Part shown: piece by piece, positions 1 through 7,150 of the stretch
Position numbering within the stretch: position 1 is the stretch's first letter
Layout of the letters: every line of letters begins with the position of its first letter
Origin: Bacteroidota bacterium
Lineage (GTDB): Bacteria; Bacteroidota; Bacteroidia; Cytophagales; Cyclobacteriaceae
NCBI GenBank assembly: GCA_023393375.1
Contig: JAEWLI010000192.1
Span: 1 to 12,948 of the forward strand
Length of the DNA stretch: 12,948 bases
Reading direction: 5' to 3'
The notes under the pieces: model-generated
Told to the model about the DNA's origin: nothing
What the model saw: only the letters and a program-made list of their open reading frames with translations
Database searches by the model: none
Translations under genes and position numbers: made by a program

Positions 1-1940
1 TGATAGTGACCGATGAAGACGGCAAATTGTTTGATTACAACCCAACCAGTAGGGAAAGCCAGCGAATACAGGAAATGCTTTTCCACGAAAAGCAAACTAT
101 CATTGAAAATTGCCTTTTTGGTGTGGATATCAATCCCAACTCGGTGAAGATTTGCCGATTGCGATTGTGGATTGAGCTTTTGAAAAATGCCTATTACAAA
201 AACGCCACCGAATTGGAGACACTTCCCAACATTGACATCAACATAAAGTGCGGAAACTCTTTGGTAAGTCGTTTTGATATAAATTCAGATTTAAAACAAG
301 CCCTGAGAAAAAGTAAATGGACAATAGACAGTTACCGAATGGCTGTTGACACCTACCGAAACGCCGAAAACAAGGAACAGAAAAGAGAAATGGAACGACT
401 GATTGCCGACATTAAATCGGATTTCAGGAGCGAGATTTCCATGAACGACCCGAAAGTAAAGAAGCTGCGTAAAATATCAGGAGAACTGTTTCTATTGACC
501 AATCAGCAGCAAATTTTTGAGATGACCCCCAAGGAAAAAGCCGATTGGAACAAAAAAGTGACCCAACTCACCGAAGAAATAAAAAAAGCGGAAGCCGAAA
601 TTGAAGAGATTAAAGCCAACAAGATCTTCGAAAATGCTTTTGAATGGCGTTTTGAATTTCCTGAAGTGCTGAATGATGATGGTGATTTTATGGGTTTTGA
701 TGTGGTGATTGGGAATCCGCCTTGGGGTGCAAGTCTTTCGGAAAAAGAATTAAAATTTATTAAGAATTGGAGCAATGACGTTGTTGTAAGGATGATTGAT
801 ACATTTATGTTTTTTATCAATCTAAGTTTCATAATTAAATCTAACCAAGGCTTAATTTGTCAAATCATACCTGACGTGATACTATATCAAATTGACAATA
901 TCAAATTACGGAAAAAAATATTAACAAATTATCAATTATTGATAGTAGCAAATCTTGGGGACAATATATTTGAAGATGTCGCAAGACCTTCGTGTATACT
1001 TCAAATTGGAAATAAATCCTATAAGCCATTGACAAAAGTATTTGAATATAGAACAAAAGACCATATTGATATTAATGACATTGTTCCAATTGAGATTGAA
1101 ACTTCGCTTTTTAGTGGATTGCCTAACACTGTATTTGCAACTCGTAATATAACTGGCTATAAAATTCTGCATCATTATAATCAATCTTTTATATCTGATT
1201 TAATTGATTCTGATGGAATTCAAAGAGGTATTAGCCCTGATTTGAAAGAAGCATTTATTATTGACGACGCATTAGTGACCAAGTATTCTCTTGAAATGGA
1301 TTACATATATCCTACAATAACAGGAGGAAAGGATGTTCGTAAATATTTGGCAGAAGATATTGGAAAAAAAATCATCTATACCAAAAAGACAGACTCTGAA
1401 AGTAATATCAGCAATATTATAAATTACATTTCTAATTTCAGAAGTTATATTACCTGTACAGAAGTGAAGCAAGGTAAACATCCATTTTGGGCATTGCATA
1501 GATCGAGAGAAAAATCAATATTCGAAAAAGACGAAAAAATTGTTGGTGTAATAACAGGTGATAAAATATCTGTTTCTATAGATACGTGTAGATTATATCC
1601 GACAGATGGAATGTATATATTTTCATCAAATGCCATTTATTCTAATCTATTTTTGGTCGGTTTATTAAATTCTAAATTACTTACTTTTTTTTATCGTCTT
1701 ATATCAATGGAAGAAAACAGAACACTAGCTCAAATTAAGCCTAGCGTTCTACAGCACCTACCTGCAAGTACCGAATTTAATGCTGAGATAGTTATAAAAA
1801 TAGAGAAGCTCACATTTGAAGTAATAGAAAGAATAAAGGGTAATAATTCAGTCGACGAACTAATAAGTGAAATAGACCAATTGGTTTACCAGCTTTACGG
1901 CTTGACCGAAGAAGAAATAAAAATTGTGGAGGGGAAATGA
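1..1940 (+). CDS. Type IIG-like restriction-modification enzyme (Eco57I-type methylase with TaqI-like specificity region), 5'-truncated by window edge
   Basis: This is the C-terminal part of a large DNA methyltransferase/restriction protein that would methylate adenine in a specific site and probably also cleave DNA. The frame is open to the window edge, so the GTG at position 6 is not the real start; the N-terminal part and the motif I SAM loop lie upstream. Visible from the GTG: a segment with FGVDINPNSVKICRLRLWI (residues 39-56), typical of the Eco57I methylase family; a charged, coiled-coil-like stretch (about 175-210); and the amino-methyltransferase catalytic motif NPPW (237-240). About 400 residues follow that fit a TaqI-like target-recognition domain, ending in a short helical tail (QLVYQLYGLTEEE). 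Base composition falls sharply just after NPPW, at the start of the specificity half. The downstream membrane-protein gene overlaps the stop codon. The family assignment is firm; whether the endonuclease part is intact cannot be seen here. PglX-like methylases share motifs, but no BREX neighbour is visible. Confidence 0.88.
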   Translation, partial: IVTDEDGKLFDYNPTSRESQRIQEMLFHEKQTIIENCLFGVDINPNSVKICRLRLWIELLKNAYYKNATELETLPNIDINIKCGNSLVSRFDINSDLKQALRKSKWTIDSYRMAVDTYRNAENKEQKREMERLIADIKSDFRSEISMNDPKVKKLRKISGELFLLTNQQQIFEMTPKEKADWNKKVTQLTEEIKKAEAEIEEIKANKIFENAFEWRFEFPEVLNDDGDFMGFDVVIGNPPWGASLSEKELKFIKNWSNDVVVRMIDTFMFFINLSFIIKSNQGLICQIIPDVILYQIDNIKLRKKILTNYQLLIVANLGDNIFEDVARPSCILQIGNKSYKPLTKVFEYRTKDHIDINDIVPIEIETSLFSGLPNTVFATRNITGYKILHHYNQSFISDLIDSDGIQRGISPDLKEAFIIDDALVTKYSLEMDYIYPTITGGKDVRKYLAEDIGKKIIYTKKTDSESNISNIINYISNFRSYITCTEVKQGKHPFWALHRSREKSIFEKDEKIVGVITGDKISVSIDTCRLYPTDGMYIFSSNAIYSNLFLVGLLNSKLLTFFYRLISMEENRTLAQIKPSVLQHLPASTEFNAEIVIKIEKLTFEVIERIKGNNSVDELISEIDQLVYQLYGLTEEEIKIVEGK

Positions 1941-2371
1941 ATTATCCTAACCGAAAAATAACAGGGTGTCTATTAGGTATAGTCCTGATTTTAATAGTGG
2001 TAATTGGATTTATCTTTTTGCAAGGCCTGTCAATCTCAATTTTTTATTTCTTATTAACCTGGCCTATTTGGCTTGGAAAAATATTTGATGTTTGTTTGGG
2101 ATTTGCGCAAGGGTCAAATTTAGTTAAGGTGATTATTACATTTGCATTCATTATAATAGGTTATTTACTTTACAAATTAAATAAGGATGCCTTACTAATT
2201 TTTGGAGTAATAGAGTTTGTGGGTGGCGTTTTTATTATTTGGGGAACACTTGCTTCTCCCTCACCTGATAATCTTACAAATGCCATTGCTTTAGGTGCAG
2301 CGTTGTTTCTTATAGTTCAGGGTGCTGAAAACTATGAAAAAGGTTCTGCAATAGAAGAGGAAAAAACTTAA
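1937..2371 (+). CDS. Small multi-pass membrane protein coupled to the restriction-modification gene
   Basis: This 144-residue protein is not one I recognise. Hydrophobic stretches at about 9-29, 31-50, 62-79, 84-103 and 113-129 predict four to five membrane helices with short loops. The tail, about 15 residues, is acidic (ENYEKGSAIEEEKT). There is no signal-peptidase site and no catalytic motif that I can see. Its ATG overlaps the TGA of the preceding enzyme in the sequence ATGA, so translation is probably coupled, and a purine-rich stretch (ggagggg) just upstream can serve as ribosome binding site. The coupling implies co-expression with the restriction-modification enzyme. That might mean an accessory role in defence or simply a gene that travelled with it. 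The coding call is good; the function is unknown. Confidence 0.7.
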   Translation: MNYPNRKITGCLLGIVLILIVVIGFIFLQGLSISIFYFLLTWPIWLGKIFDVCLGFAQGSNLVKVIITFAFIIIGYLLYKLNKDALLIFGVIEFVGGVFIIWGTLASPSPDNLTNAIALGAALFLIVQGAENYEKGSAIEEEKT

Positions 2372-2379
2372 AAATAAGT

Positions 2380-2406
2380 AGATCTCTACCTTCGCTCGAG
2401 ATGACA
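2380..2406. repeat. REP-like palindromic element
   Basis: The arms ATCTC (2382-2386) and GAGAT (2398-2402) are inverted around an 11-base centre. Read on the minus strand, TGTCATCTCGAGCGAAGG followed by tagagatcta matches, from memory, a repeat that occurs many times between genes in Bacteroidota genomes. It begins nine bases after the stop of the membrane-protein gene, the usual place for such elements, and could act as a weak transcription terminator for the preceding operon. There is no U-tract, so termination is not certain. Confidence 0.5.
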
Positions 2407-2548
2407 TGTGGAAGCGGCGGCGGTTAGGAAATGGAGGGAAAATGGTTTAGATGTTATTCAAAAGTCCTCTATTGTATCATCGACTTGGTTCGTATCTCCA
2501 CAGCCATCAACCTATGAAAAATCGAGATAAACAAAAACAATCTGTCAC

Positions 2549-2619
2549 GTACCTACGGCACTATCCGTCTACGTATTCTATTTTCTACCAAACTTTCATC
2601 CCTCTGGGATTGGTCTACA
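2549..2619. repeat. Dispersed repeat with two short palindromes (copy 1)
   Basis: The segment has two hairpin-forming cores with centres 49 bases apart. GTACCTACGGCAC (2549-2561) is an imperfect inverted repeat with one mismatch around TAC. ATCCCTCTGGGAT (2598-2610) is perfect, with 5-base arms around TCT. The bases leading into the second core, CTACCAAACTTTCATCCC (2585-2602), align at 13 of 18 positions with those leading into the palindrome at 11035-11049, so both belong to one family. The first core is degenerate, which suggests an old copy. Confidence 0.5.
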
Positions 2620-2740
2620 TCAAATAATCCTAATCTTCTAAATCTTTGAATAAATAGGGTTCATCATATTGCACCATAAGGGCATTATGAGACAAGTAAT
2701 TGCTGAAGAAAAGGCAAATTATAAACCATAGAAAATTGAT

Positions 2741-2777
2741 CGCAAATCGTCATTCAGAATTCGTCATTCGCAAATCG
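2741..2777. repeat. Short cluster of duplicated 9-mers
   Basis: TCGTCATTC occurs at 2747-2755 and 2761-2769, 14 bases apart. CGCAAATCG occurs at 2741-2749 and 2769-2777. The two words interlock, as in a decayed minisatellite. Two copies are too few for a functional array, and no gene is nearby on the + strand. No function is proposed. Confidence 0.4.
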
Positions 2778-2873
2778 GAAAAGGTCTTTTCAATCCATAT
2801 CGAAGGCTTGATTATTCGGTTTTTGAACAACAACACCTTCAATGTGCTATGGATGCCCAAACAGAAATGATCT

Positions 2874-3551
2874 TTACGCTTCTTTCAAATCATCTTCTTT
2901 TTCAAATATCGCATCAAACTCATTTGAAATAAAATCATCCTTGCTTATCCAATATTCAGAGGTAAGAATAGAATAATCATGTGCGGTTGATTTTTTCATC
3001 TCCCATAAAATGTTTTCTGCCTCGGGAAATGGATTGTTGCCCAACATTTGTTCACCAAACAATCTCTTGATCAGGTTACTACCCGATAATCCTTTATCCA
3101 AAAAAACAAGAACGTTTTCTTTTGTGAATGCTGTGCCTTGTTCGTTATCAGGCATAATCAATGAACAATCGATCTGAGTGGCATTAATGCTCGGGAATTT
3201 TCCATTAAATGCTTTATACAAAAGCTGATTGATATGAAAAAGAGTGGCGTGTAAACTGATATCAGGATACTCTTCGGCTATTTTGTCTAACAACATGTCA
3301 TTAGAAATTTGCTGTATTTGACCTTCATTTAAACTATCGCCCAATTTATACGCTAAGATAATGGCCGCTGCTTCATTAGGTTCAAAATCTGTGATTGCCT
3401 TTAATAGCAATTCTTCCAAATTTTCTTTATTGGCCTTTTCGGCATCAGGGTAATTAAAGTCCTCAAGTAGTTGGACAAAATCATCGTTTGTCCAATAATT
3501 GGATAAATTATTTACAGTTGTGGTATTGTTGATCTTGATTTTAATTTTCAT
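2874..3551 (-). CDS. Uncharacterised acidic 225-residue protein
   Basis: I do not recognise this protein. It has no signal peptide, no membrane helix and no catalytic motif that I can identify. It is acidic, with a very acidic C-terminus (FEKEDDLKEA), and helix-rich in the middle (about residues 40-125). It opens with a strand-like MKIKIKI segment followed by an NTTTVNN stretch, so it looks like a soluble cytoplasmic protein. The ATG at 3551 is preceded by an A/T-rich leader without Shine-Dalgarno, common in this phylum. The gene lies about 300 bases downstream of clpB in the same direction, but a strong terminator separates them, so it is probably transcribed alone. The composition and long uninterrupted frame support a real gene. 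Confidence 0.65.
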   Translation of the reverse strand: MKIKIKINNTTTVNNLSNYWTNDDFVQLLEDFNYPDAEKANKENLEELLLKAITDFEPNEAAAIILAYKLGDSLNEGQIQQISNDMLLDKIAEEYPDISLHATLFHINQLLYKAFNGKFPSINATQIDCSLIMPDNEQGTAFTKENVLVFLDKGLSGSNLIKRLFGEQMLGNNPFPEAENILWEMKKSTAHDYSILTSEYWISKDDFISNEFDAIFEKEDDLKEA

Positions 3552-3851
3552 ATGTTTTTAAGTTAAAAAGTCACGTGTATTACTCCGAATGGTGGTCTTA
3601 AATTTGGGTAAGATAATTCGATACATCAGGGAGTGTAAAATGAACGGCCAAGTACCTTAATAGTTTAGATGGCCTCCACTATAACCAGTAGTTTAATAAA
3701 AAAATTCAACATGGTACAAATAAAAAGAAGAGTCTGTGGCTCATGTTGTCCACAGACTCTTCATATCAGGTAAACCTCCACTTTGTATGGCTCCACACAA
3801 ATGGCACAATTACGTTTTGCCTTTACACAACTTAACTGATTAAATTTTAAC
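3552..3851. other. Spacer between clpB and the 225-residue gene
   Basis: Reading in the minus direction from clpB, the spacer holds a weak hairpin (arms CCACTTTGT at 3778-3786 and ACAAATGG at 3797-3804, one bulged base), then the strong terminator entered separately, then about 170 A/T-rich bases leading to the 225-residue gene. I found no TAnnTTTG box in that stretch and no small gene. Confidence 0.5.
3721..3762 (-). terminator. Rho-independent terminator of clpB
   Basis: A perfect 13-base stem is formed by GAAGAGTCTGTGG (3727-3739) and CCACAGACTCTTC (3750-3762) around a 10-base loop. In the minus direction the stem is followed directly by TTTTTATTTG. This lies about 90 bases after the clpB stop and is a textbook intrinsic terminator for leftward transcription. 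On the + strand the preceding A-run gives no U-tract, so it works in one direction. Confidence 0.9.
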
Positions 3852-6467
3852 CTACACCTTTTCTGACTCCTTTACAGGATTTCTGAAAACCATTTTCCCG
3901 TCAAACACATCCAATACCACCTGACTGGATGGCATTACCGTGCCTTTCAATATTTGCTTGGACAATTCATTCAAAACTTCCTTCTGAATAATCCGCTTTA
4001 CGGGTCTGGCACCAAACTGTGGGTCAAAACCCACATTGGAAATATATTCCAATGCTTCATCGGTTGCTGCCATCCGGATTTCCTGCTGCTTGAGTAATTG
4101 TTGCAGGTAACCCAGCTGCATTTTTACAATGGTTTTTATTTCCTGATGGGTCAACGGTTGGAACATGATAATCTCATCGATCCTGTTAATAAACTCCGGC
4201 CTCAACCCCCTCTTCAGCAGGTTCATTACCTCATTTCTGGTAGCATCAATCACTGATTCCCTGTTGGTATTAGTCATTCTTTCAAAATTTTCCCTGATAA
4301 TATCCGACCCTAAATTGGATGTCATTATGATCAGCGTATTCTTAAAATTGGCTACCCTACCTTTATTGTCAGTCAATCTTCCGTCGTCCAAAGCCTGAAG
4401 TAAAATGTTAAACACATCCTGATGAGCTTTTTCTATTTCATCCAGCAATATCACCGAATAGGGCTTTCTTCTTACTGCCTCAGTGAGTTGCCCGCCTTCT
4501 TCATAACCCACATATCCCGGAGGGGCTCCTACCAGCCTGCTTACCGTATGACGTTCCTGATATTCAGACATATCAATACGGGTCATCATGTTTTCATCAT
4601 CAAAAAGAAACTCTGCAAGGGCTTTGGCCAGTTCGGTTTTGCCCACACCAGTCGTTCCAAGGAATAAAAACGAGCCTATTGGTTTTTTAGCTTCCGATAG
4701 ACCAGTCCTGCTTCGTCTTACCGCATCTGCTACAGCCTGGATAGCTTCATCCTGTCCTACCACTCTTTTGTGCAACTCCTCTTCCAGGTTCAACAGTTTT
4801 TCCTTTTCACTCTGCAACATCTTAAAAACTGGAATACCAGTCCATTTAGCCACAATTTCGGCAATATCTTCAGCATCAATCTCTTCTTTCACGAGTTGTT
4901 TACCTGAAACCTTCATTTCTTCTATGATCTGTTGTTGCCGCTGAAGTTCTTTTTCCAGTTCCAACAATTTACCATACCTGATCTCAGCTACTTTGCCATA
5001 GTCGCCATTTCTCTCAGCATGCTCAGCCTCATATCTAAGTTGCTCCATCTCGCTTTTGGTTTGTTGCACCGCATTCACTGCTTCCTTTTCTGATTCCCAT
5101 TGGGCTTTAAACGATTTAGATTTTTCCCTGAGGTTAGCCAGTTCTTCATTGATCTTTCCTAACCGGACTTGATCATTTTCCCGTTTGATCGCCTCCCTTT
5201 CTATTTCCAATTGCCTGATCCTTCTTTCAGATTCATCAAGTTCTGCTGGCATGGAATTAATCTCCATTCTCACCTTCGCTGCTGACTCATCGATCAGGTC
5301 AATGGCTTTATCAGGTAAAAACCGATCGGTAATGTACCGTGAACTCAATTGAACGGCGGCAATAATCGCTTCATCTTTTATACGGACCTTATGATGCGAT
5401 TCATACCTGTCTTTCAACCCCCGTAGAATGGAAATGGCATCCTCTTCGTTAGGTTCATCAACTGTAACAATTTGAAAACGACGTTCAAGAGCTTTATCTT
5501 TTTCAAAATATTTTTGATATTCATTTAAAGTGGTGGCACCGATTGCCCTTAATTCACCTCTTGCCAATGCTGGTTTCAGAATGTTGGCAGCATCCATCGC
5601 CCCTTCACCACCACCAGCACCTACCAGAGTGTGGATTTCATCAATAAAAAGCACGATTTCCCCTTCAGAGCCCACCACTTCTTTTACTACTGCTTTCAAC
5701 CGTTCTTCAAATTCACCTTTATATTTTGCCCCTGCTATTAGTGCGCCCATATCCAAAGAATAGATCTTTTTAGACTTGATGTTCTCCGGCACATCGCCAC
5801 TTACAATTCTGAAAGCAATACCTTCCGCAATAGCAGTCTTACCCACCCCAGGTTCACCGATCAATATAGGATTATTTTTGGTCCTTCTGGAAAGGATCTG
5901 CATGACCCTTCTGATCTCTTCATCCCTGCCGATAACAGGGTCCAGTTTATTATTTTCTGCCCTTTCATTCAAATTGATGGCATATTTATTCAATGCATTG
6001 TAGGTTTCTTCGGCACTATGAGAAGTTACCTTAGCACCCTTTCTTAATTGTGTTATGGCCTCTTTTAACCCTTTCTCGGAAATGCCATTATCTTTCAGCA
6101 TATTAGCGGTAGCATCTTTTCCTGAAAGAATGCCCAGTAGCACATGCTCAATAGATACATAATCATCTTTAAAATCTTTTCTGTATTGATCTGCCTTGAT
6201 CAAAGATTCATTGGCGTCTCGTGACAGATAAATATTGCCTCCCGATACCTTGGGATAGGATTCTATAATTCTATCAAGTGTTTCCAGCATCATGCCGGTA
6301 TTTACACCCAACTTTCCGAACAGGTAAGGAAGCACATTTTCATCTACCAGAGATATACCTTTTAAAATATGTGCATTCTCAACAGACTGATGTCCCTGAG
6401 TTTGAGCGATTTGCTGCGCTTGTTGTACAGCTTCCTGTGCCTTTATGGTAAAATTGTTTATGTTCAT
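3852..6467 (-). CDS. clpB: ATP-dependent protein disaggregase ClpB
   Basis: ClpB is a hexameric cytoplasmic AAA+ chaperone that pulls polypeptides out of aggregates together with DnaK/DnaJ. The 871 residues match the usual full length. Visible in order: the Clp N-domain (about 1-145); AAA1 with Walker A GEPGVGKT (204-211), pore loop KYKGEFEER with Tyr249, and Walker B VLFIDE (272-277); the coiled-coil middle domain (about 405-525) that separates ClpB from ClpA and ClpC; AAA2 with Walker A GTTGVGKT (604-611), pore loop GYVGYEEGG (651-659) and Walker B VILLDE (672-677); and the sensor-2 motif GARPVKR (819-825). The second Walker A has Thr where Pro is usual, a position that tolerates change. 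hsp20 lies 85 bases upstream on the same strand, with an intrinsic terminator in the gap and no obvious separate promoter, so part of clpB mRNA is probably read-through from hsp20. Confidence 0.98.
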   Translation of the reverse strand: MNINNFTIKAQEAVQQAQQIAQTQGHQSVENAHILKGISLVDENVLPYLFGKLGVNTGMMLETLDRIIESYPKVSGGNIYLSRDANESLIKADQYRKDFKDDYVSIEHVLLGILSGKDATANMLKDNGISEKGLKEAITQLRKGAKVTSHSAEETYNALNKYAINLNERAENNKLDPVIGRDEEIRRVMQILSRRTKNNPILIGEPGVGKTAIAEGIAFRIVSGDVPENIKSKKIYSLDMGALIAGAKYKGEFEERLKAVVKEVVGSEGEIVLFIDEIHTLVGAGGGEGAMDAANILKPALARGELRAIGATTLNEYQKYFEKDKALERRFQIVTVDEPNEEDAISILRGLKDRYESHHKVRIKDEAIIAAVQLSSRYITDRFLPDKAIDLIDESAAKVRMEINSMPAELDESERRIRQLEIEREAIKRENDQVRLGKINEELANLREKSKSFKAQWESEKEAVNAVQQTKSEMEQLRYEAEHAERNGDYGKVAEIRYGKLLELEKELQRQQQIIEEMKVSGKQLVKEEIDAEDIAEIVAKWTGIPVFKMLQSEKEKLLNLEEELHKRVVGQDEAIQAVADAVRRSRTGLSEAKKPIGSFLFLGTTGVGKTELAKALAEFLFDDENMMTRIDMSEYQERHTVSRLVGAPPGYVGYEEGGQLTEAVRRKPYSVILLDEIEKAHQDVFNILLQALDDGRLTDNKGRVANFKNTLIIMTSNLGSDIIRENFERMTNTNRESVIDATRNEVMNLLKRGLRPEFINRIDEIIMFQPLTHQEIKTIVKMQLGYLQQLLKQQEIRMAATDEALEYISNVGFDPQFGARPVKRIIQKEVLNELSKQILKGTVMPSSQVVLDVFDGKMVFRNPVKESEKV

Positions 6468-6488
6468 TTTATAATATTTTTAGGTTTT

Positions 6489-6529
6489 GAAAAAAAATGT
6501 CCCGATAGTCTGAAACCAACCGGGACATT
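6489..6529 (-). terminator. Intrinsic terminator between hsp20 and clpB
   Basis: AATGTCCCG (6521-6529 read on the minus strand) pairs with CGGGACATT (6496-6504), a perfect 9-base stem with a 16-base loop. On the minus strand eight consecutive T follow (6497-6490, two of them inside the stem). It lies 23 bases after the hsp20 stop and ends only about 22 bases before the clpB ATG. It should end most hsp20 transcripts. A clpB promoter would have little room downstream of it, so it may act as an attenuator setting the hsp20:clpB ratio. Confidence 0.85.
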
Positions 6530-6552
6530 ATATCTTAACTCAAACCTTTTAC

Positions 6553-6981
6553 TTATGATATCTTAATCGTCTTAGCTGGTTTTTGTTTGGCTTCTTCTTT
6601 TTTAGGTATAACAATTCTTAAAATACCATCATTGTATTTAGCTTCAATCTTTTCAGCTTCCACTGATTCCGGTAGTGTAAATGATCTGGAGAAAGATTGA
6701 TAACTAAATTCCCTTCTGGTATAATTTCCGTTTTTGTCTTCATGATCTTCTTTCAATTCAGAAGATATGGTCAATACGTTGTTGTCAAGTGTCAGGTTAA
6801 AATCATCCCTTTTCATTCCGGGAGCTGCCACTTCCACGTGATAATTATCAGCATTTTCCTGGATATTTACCTTGGGAGAATTGAACCCAAAGTTTGGTTC
6901 CATCATATCCCTTCCGAAGAAATCATCCATCCAATGATTGAATGTCGGAAGCAAATCCCTATTAAATTTAATCATTGCCAT
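6553..6981 (-). CDS. Small heat-shock protein, Hsp20/alpha-crystallin family
   Basis: This is an ATP-independent holdase that binds unfolding proteins, keeps them soluble for DnaK/ClpB and assembles into large oligomers. The 142 residues are the normal length. A short N-terminal arm with Trp and Phe (NHWMDDFFGRD) precedes the alpha-crystallin domain (about 38-130), which contains the typical VEVAAPGMKRDDFNLTLDNNVL region and YNDGILRIVIPKK. The C-terminal anchor is KTIKIS, an I-x-I-like motif. The ATG at 6981 is confirmed by an unusually strong Shine-Dalgarno five bases upstream. Its terminator and the nearby clpB start are described separately. Two inverted repeats lie in the upstream 120 bases. 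Only one sHSP gene is visible here. Confidence 0.96.
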   Translation of the reverse strand: MAMIKFNRDLLPTFNHWMDDFFGRDMMEPNFGFNSPKVNIQENADNYHVEVAAPGMKRDDFNLTLDNNVLTISSELKEDHEDKNGNYTRREFSYQSFSRSFTLPESVEAEKIEAKYNDGILRIVIPKKEEAKQKPAKTIKIS

Positions 6982-6986
6982 ATTTA

Positions 6987-6992
6987 CCTCCT
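6987..6992 (-). promoter_or_regulatory. Strong Shine-Dalgarno of hsp20
   Basis: Read on the minus strand, AAAAAAAGGAGGTAAATATG gives AGGAGG with a five-base spacer to the ATG. Most other genes in the window have no such signal, so this marks hsp20 for high translation and fixes its start. Confidence 0.85.
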
Positions 6993-7018
6993 TTTTTTGG
7001 TTTTACATATATACAAAT

Positions 7019-7038
7019 CACATTATTCAAGTAATGTG
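7019..7038. promoter_or_regulatory. Perfect inverted repeat upstream of hsp20
   Basis: The arms CACATTA (7019-7025) and TAATGTG (7032-7038) flank TTCAAG. The repeat lies 38-57 bases before the hsp20 ATG. As DNA it is a candidate operator. If transcribed, it forms a 7-base-pair hairpin with a six-base loop in the leader. I cannot name a regulator; the 9-bp spacing of a CIRCE element is not present. Confidence 0.45.
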
Positions 7039-7070
7039 CCATTGCATAAAAACTATTAAAAGGGAATATT

Positions 7071-7100
7071 TTGTCATAGAATATTGTTATACCATGACAA
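7071..7100. promoter_or_regulatory. Second inverted repeat upstream of hsp20
   Basis: TTGTCAT (7071-7077) and ATGACAA (7094-7100) are perfect 7-base inverted arms with 16 bases between them. The centre-to-centre distance of the arms is 23 bases, about two helical turns, which would suit a dimeric DNA-binding protein. They lie in the proC-hsp20 gap, 90-120 bases before the hsp20 start, where its promoter is expected. Confidence 0.35.
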
Positions 7101-7150
7101 TTTTACATGAAAATGGAATTTCCGTGGTCAAATTGGCAGCAACTTGCTGA

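Larger units (their letters stand above)
2372..2873. other. Gene-free spacer rich in dispersed-repeat fragments
   Basis: About 500 bases hold no convincing gene. The spacer contains a REP-like palindrome directly after the membrane-protein gene, a pair of short palindromes of a wider repeat family, and a short cluster of duplicated 9-mers. These are entered separately. The longest ATG frame I traced on the + strand (2431-2517, 28 codons) has no recognisable content. The stretch marks the border between the restriction-modification locus and the leftward-transcribed chromosomal genes, as expected of a site of past insertion or recombination. Confidence 0.6.

Noticed and set aside
1..2371. BREX (PglX-type) locus
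   Set aside because: The methylase motifs are shared, but no other BREX gene is visible downstream and the upstream side lies outside the window.
2431..2517. 28-codon ATG frame in the repeat-rich spacer
   Set aside because: No recognisable content, no ribosome binding site, surrounded by repeats; likely chance.
2741..2777. CRISPR-like short repeats
   Set aside because: Only two copies of each 9-mer, overlapping and without spacers of constant length; no cas genes.
2776..2880. Protein-like stretch on the + strand (…NPYRRLDYSVFEQQHL…), perhaps a transposase remnant
   Set aside because: It has no start, runs antisense into the 225-residue gene, and I cannot match it to a named transposase. 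The resemblance is too vague.
4165..6003. Several + strand frames of 75-118 codons opposite clpB
   Set aside because: They are antisense shadows of a fully conserved clpB, with no start signals or family resemblance.
7137..7149. Palindrome CAGCAACTTGCTG just after proC as a terminator
   Set aside because: The arms leave almost no loop and no U-tract follows.
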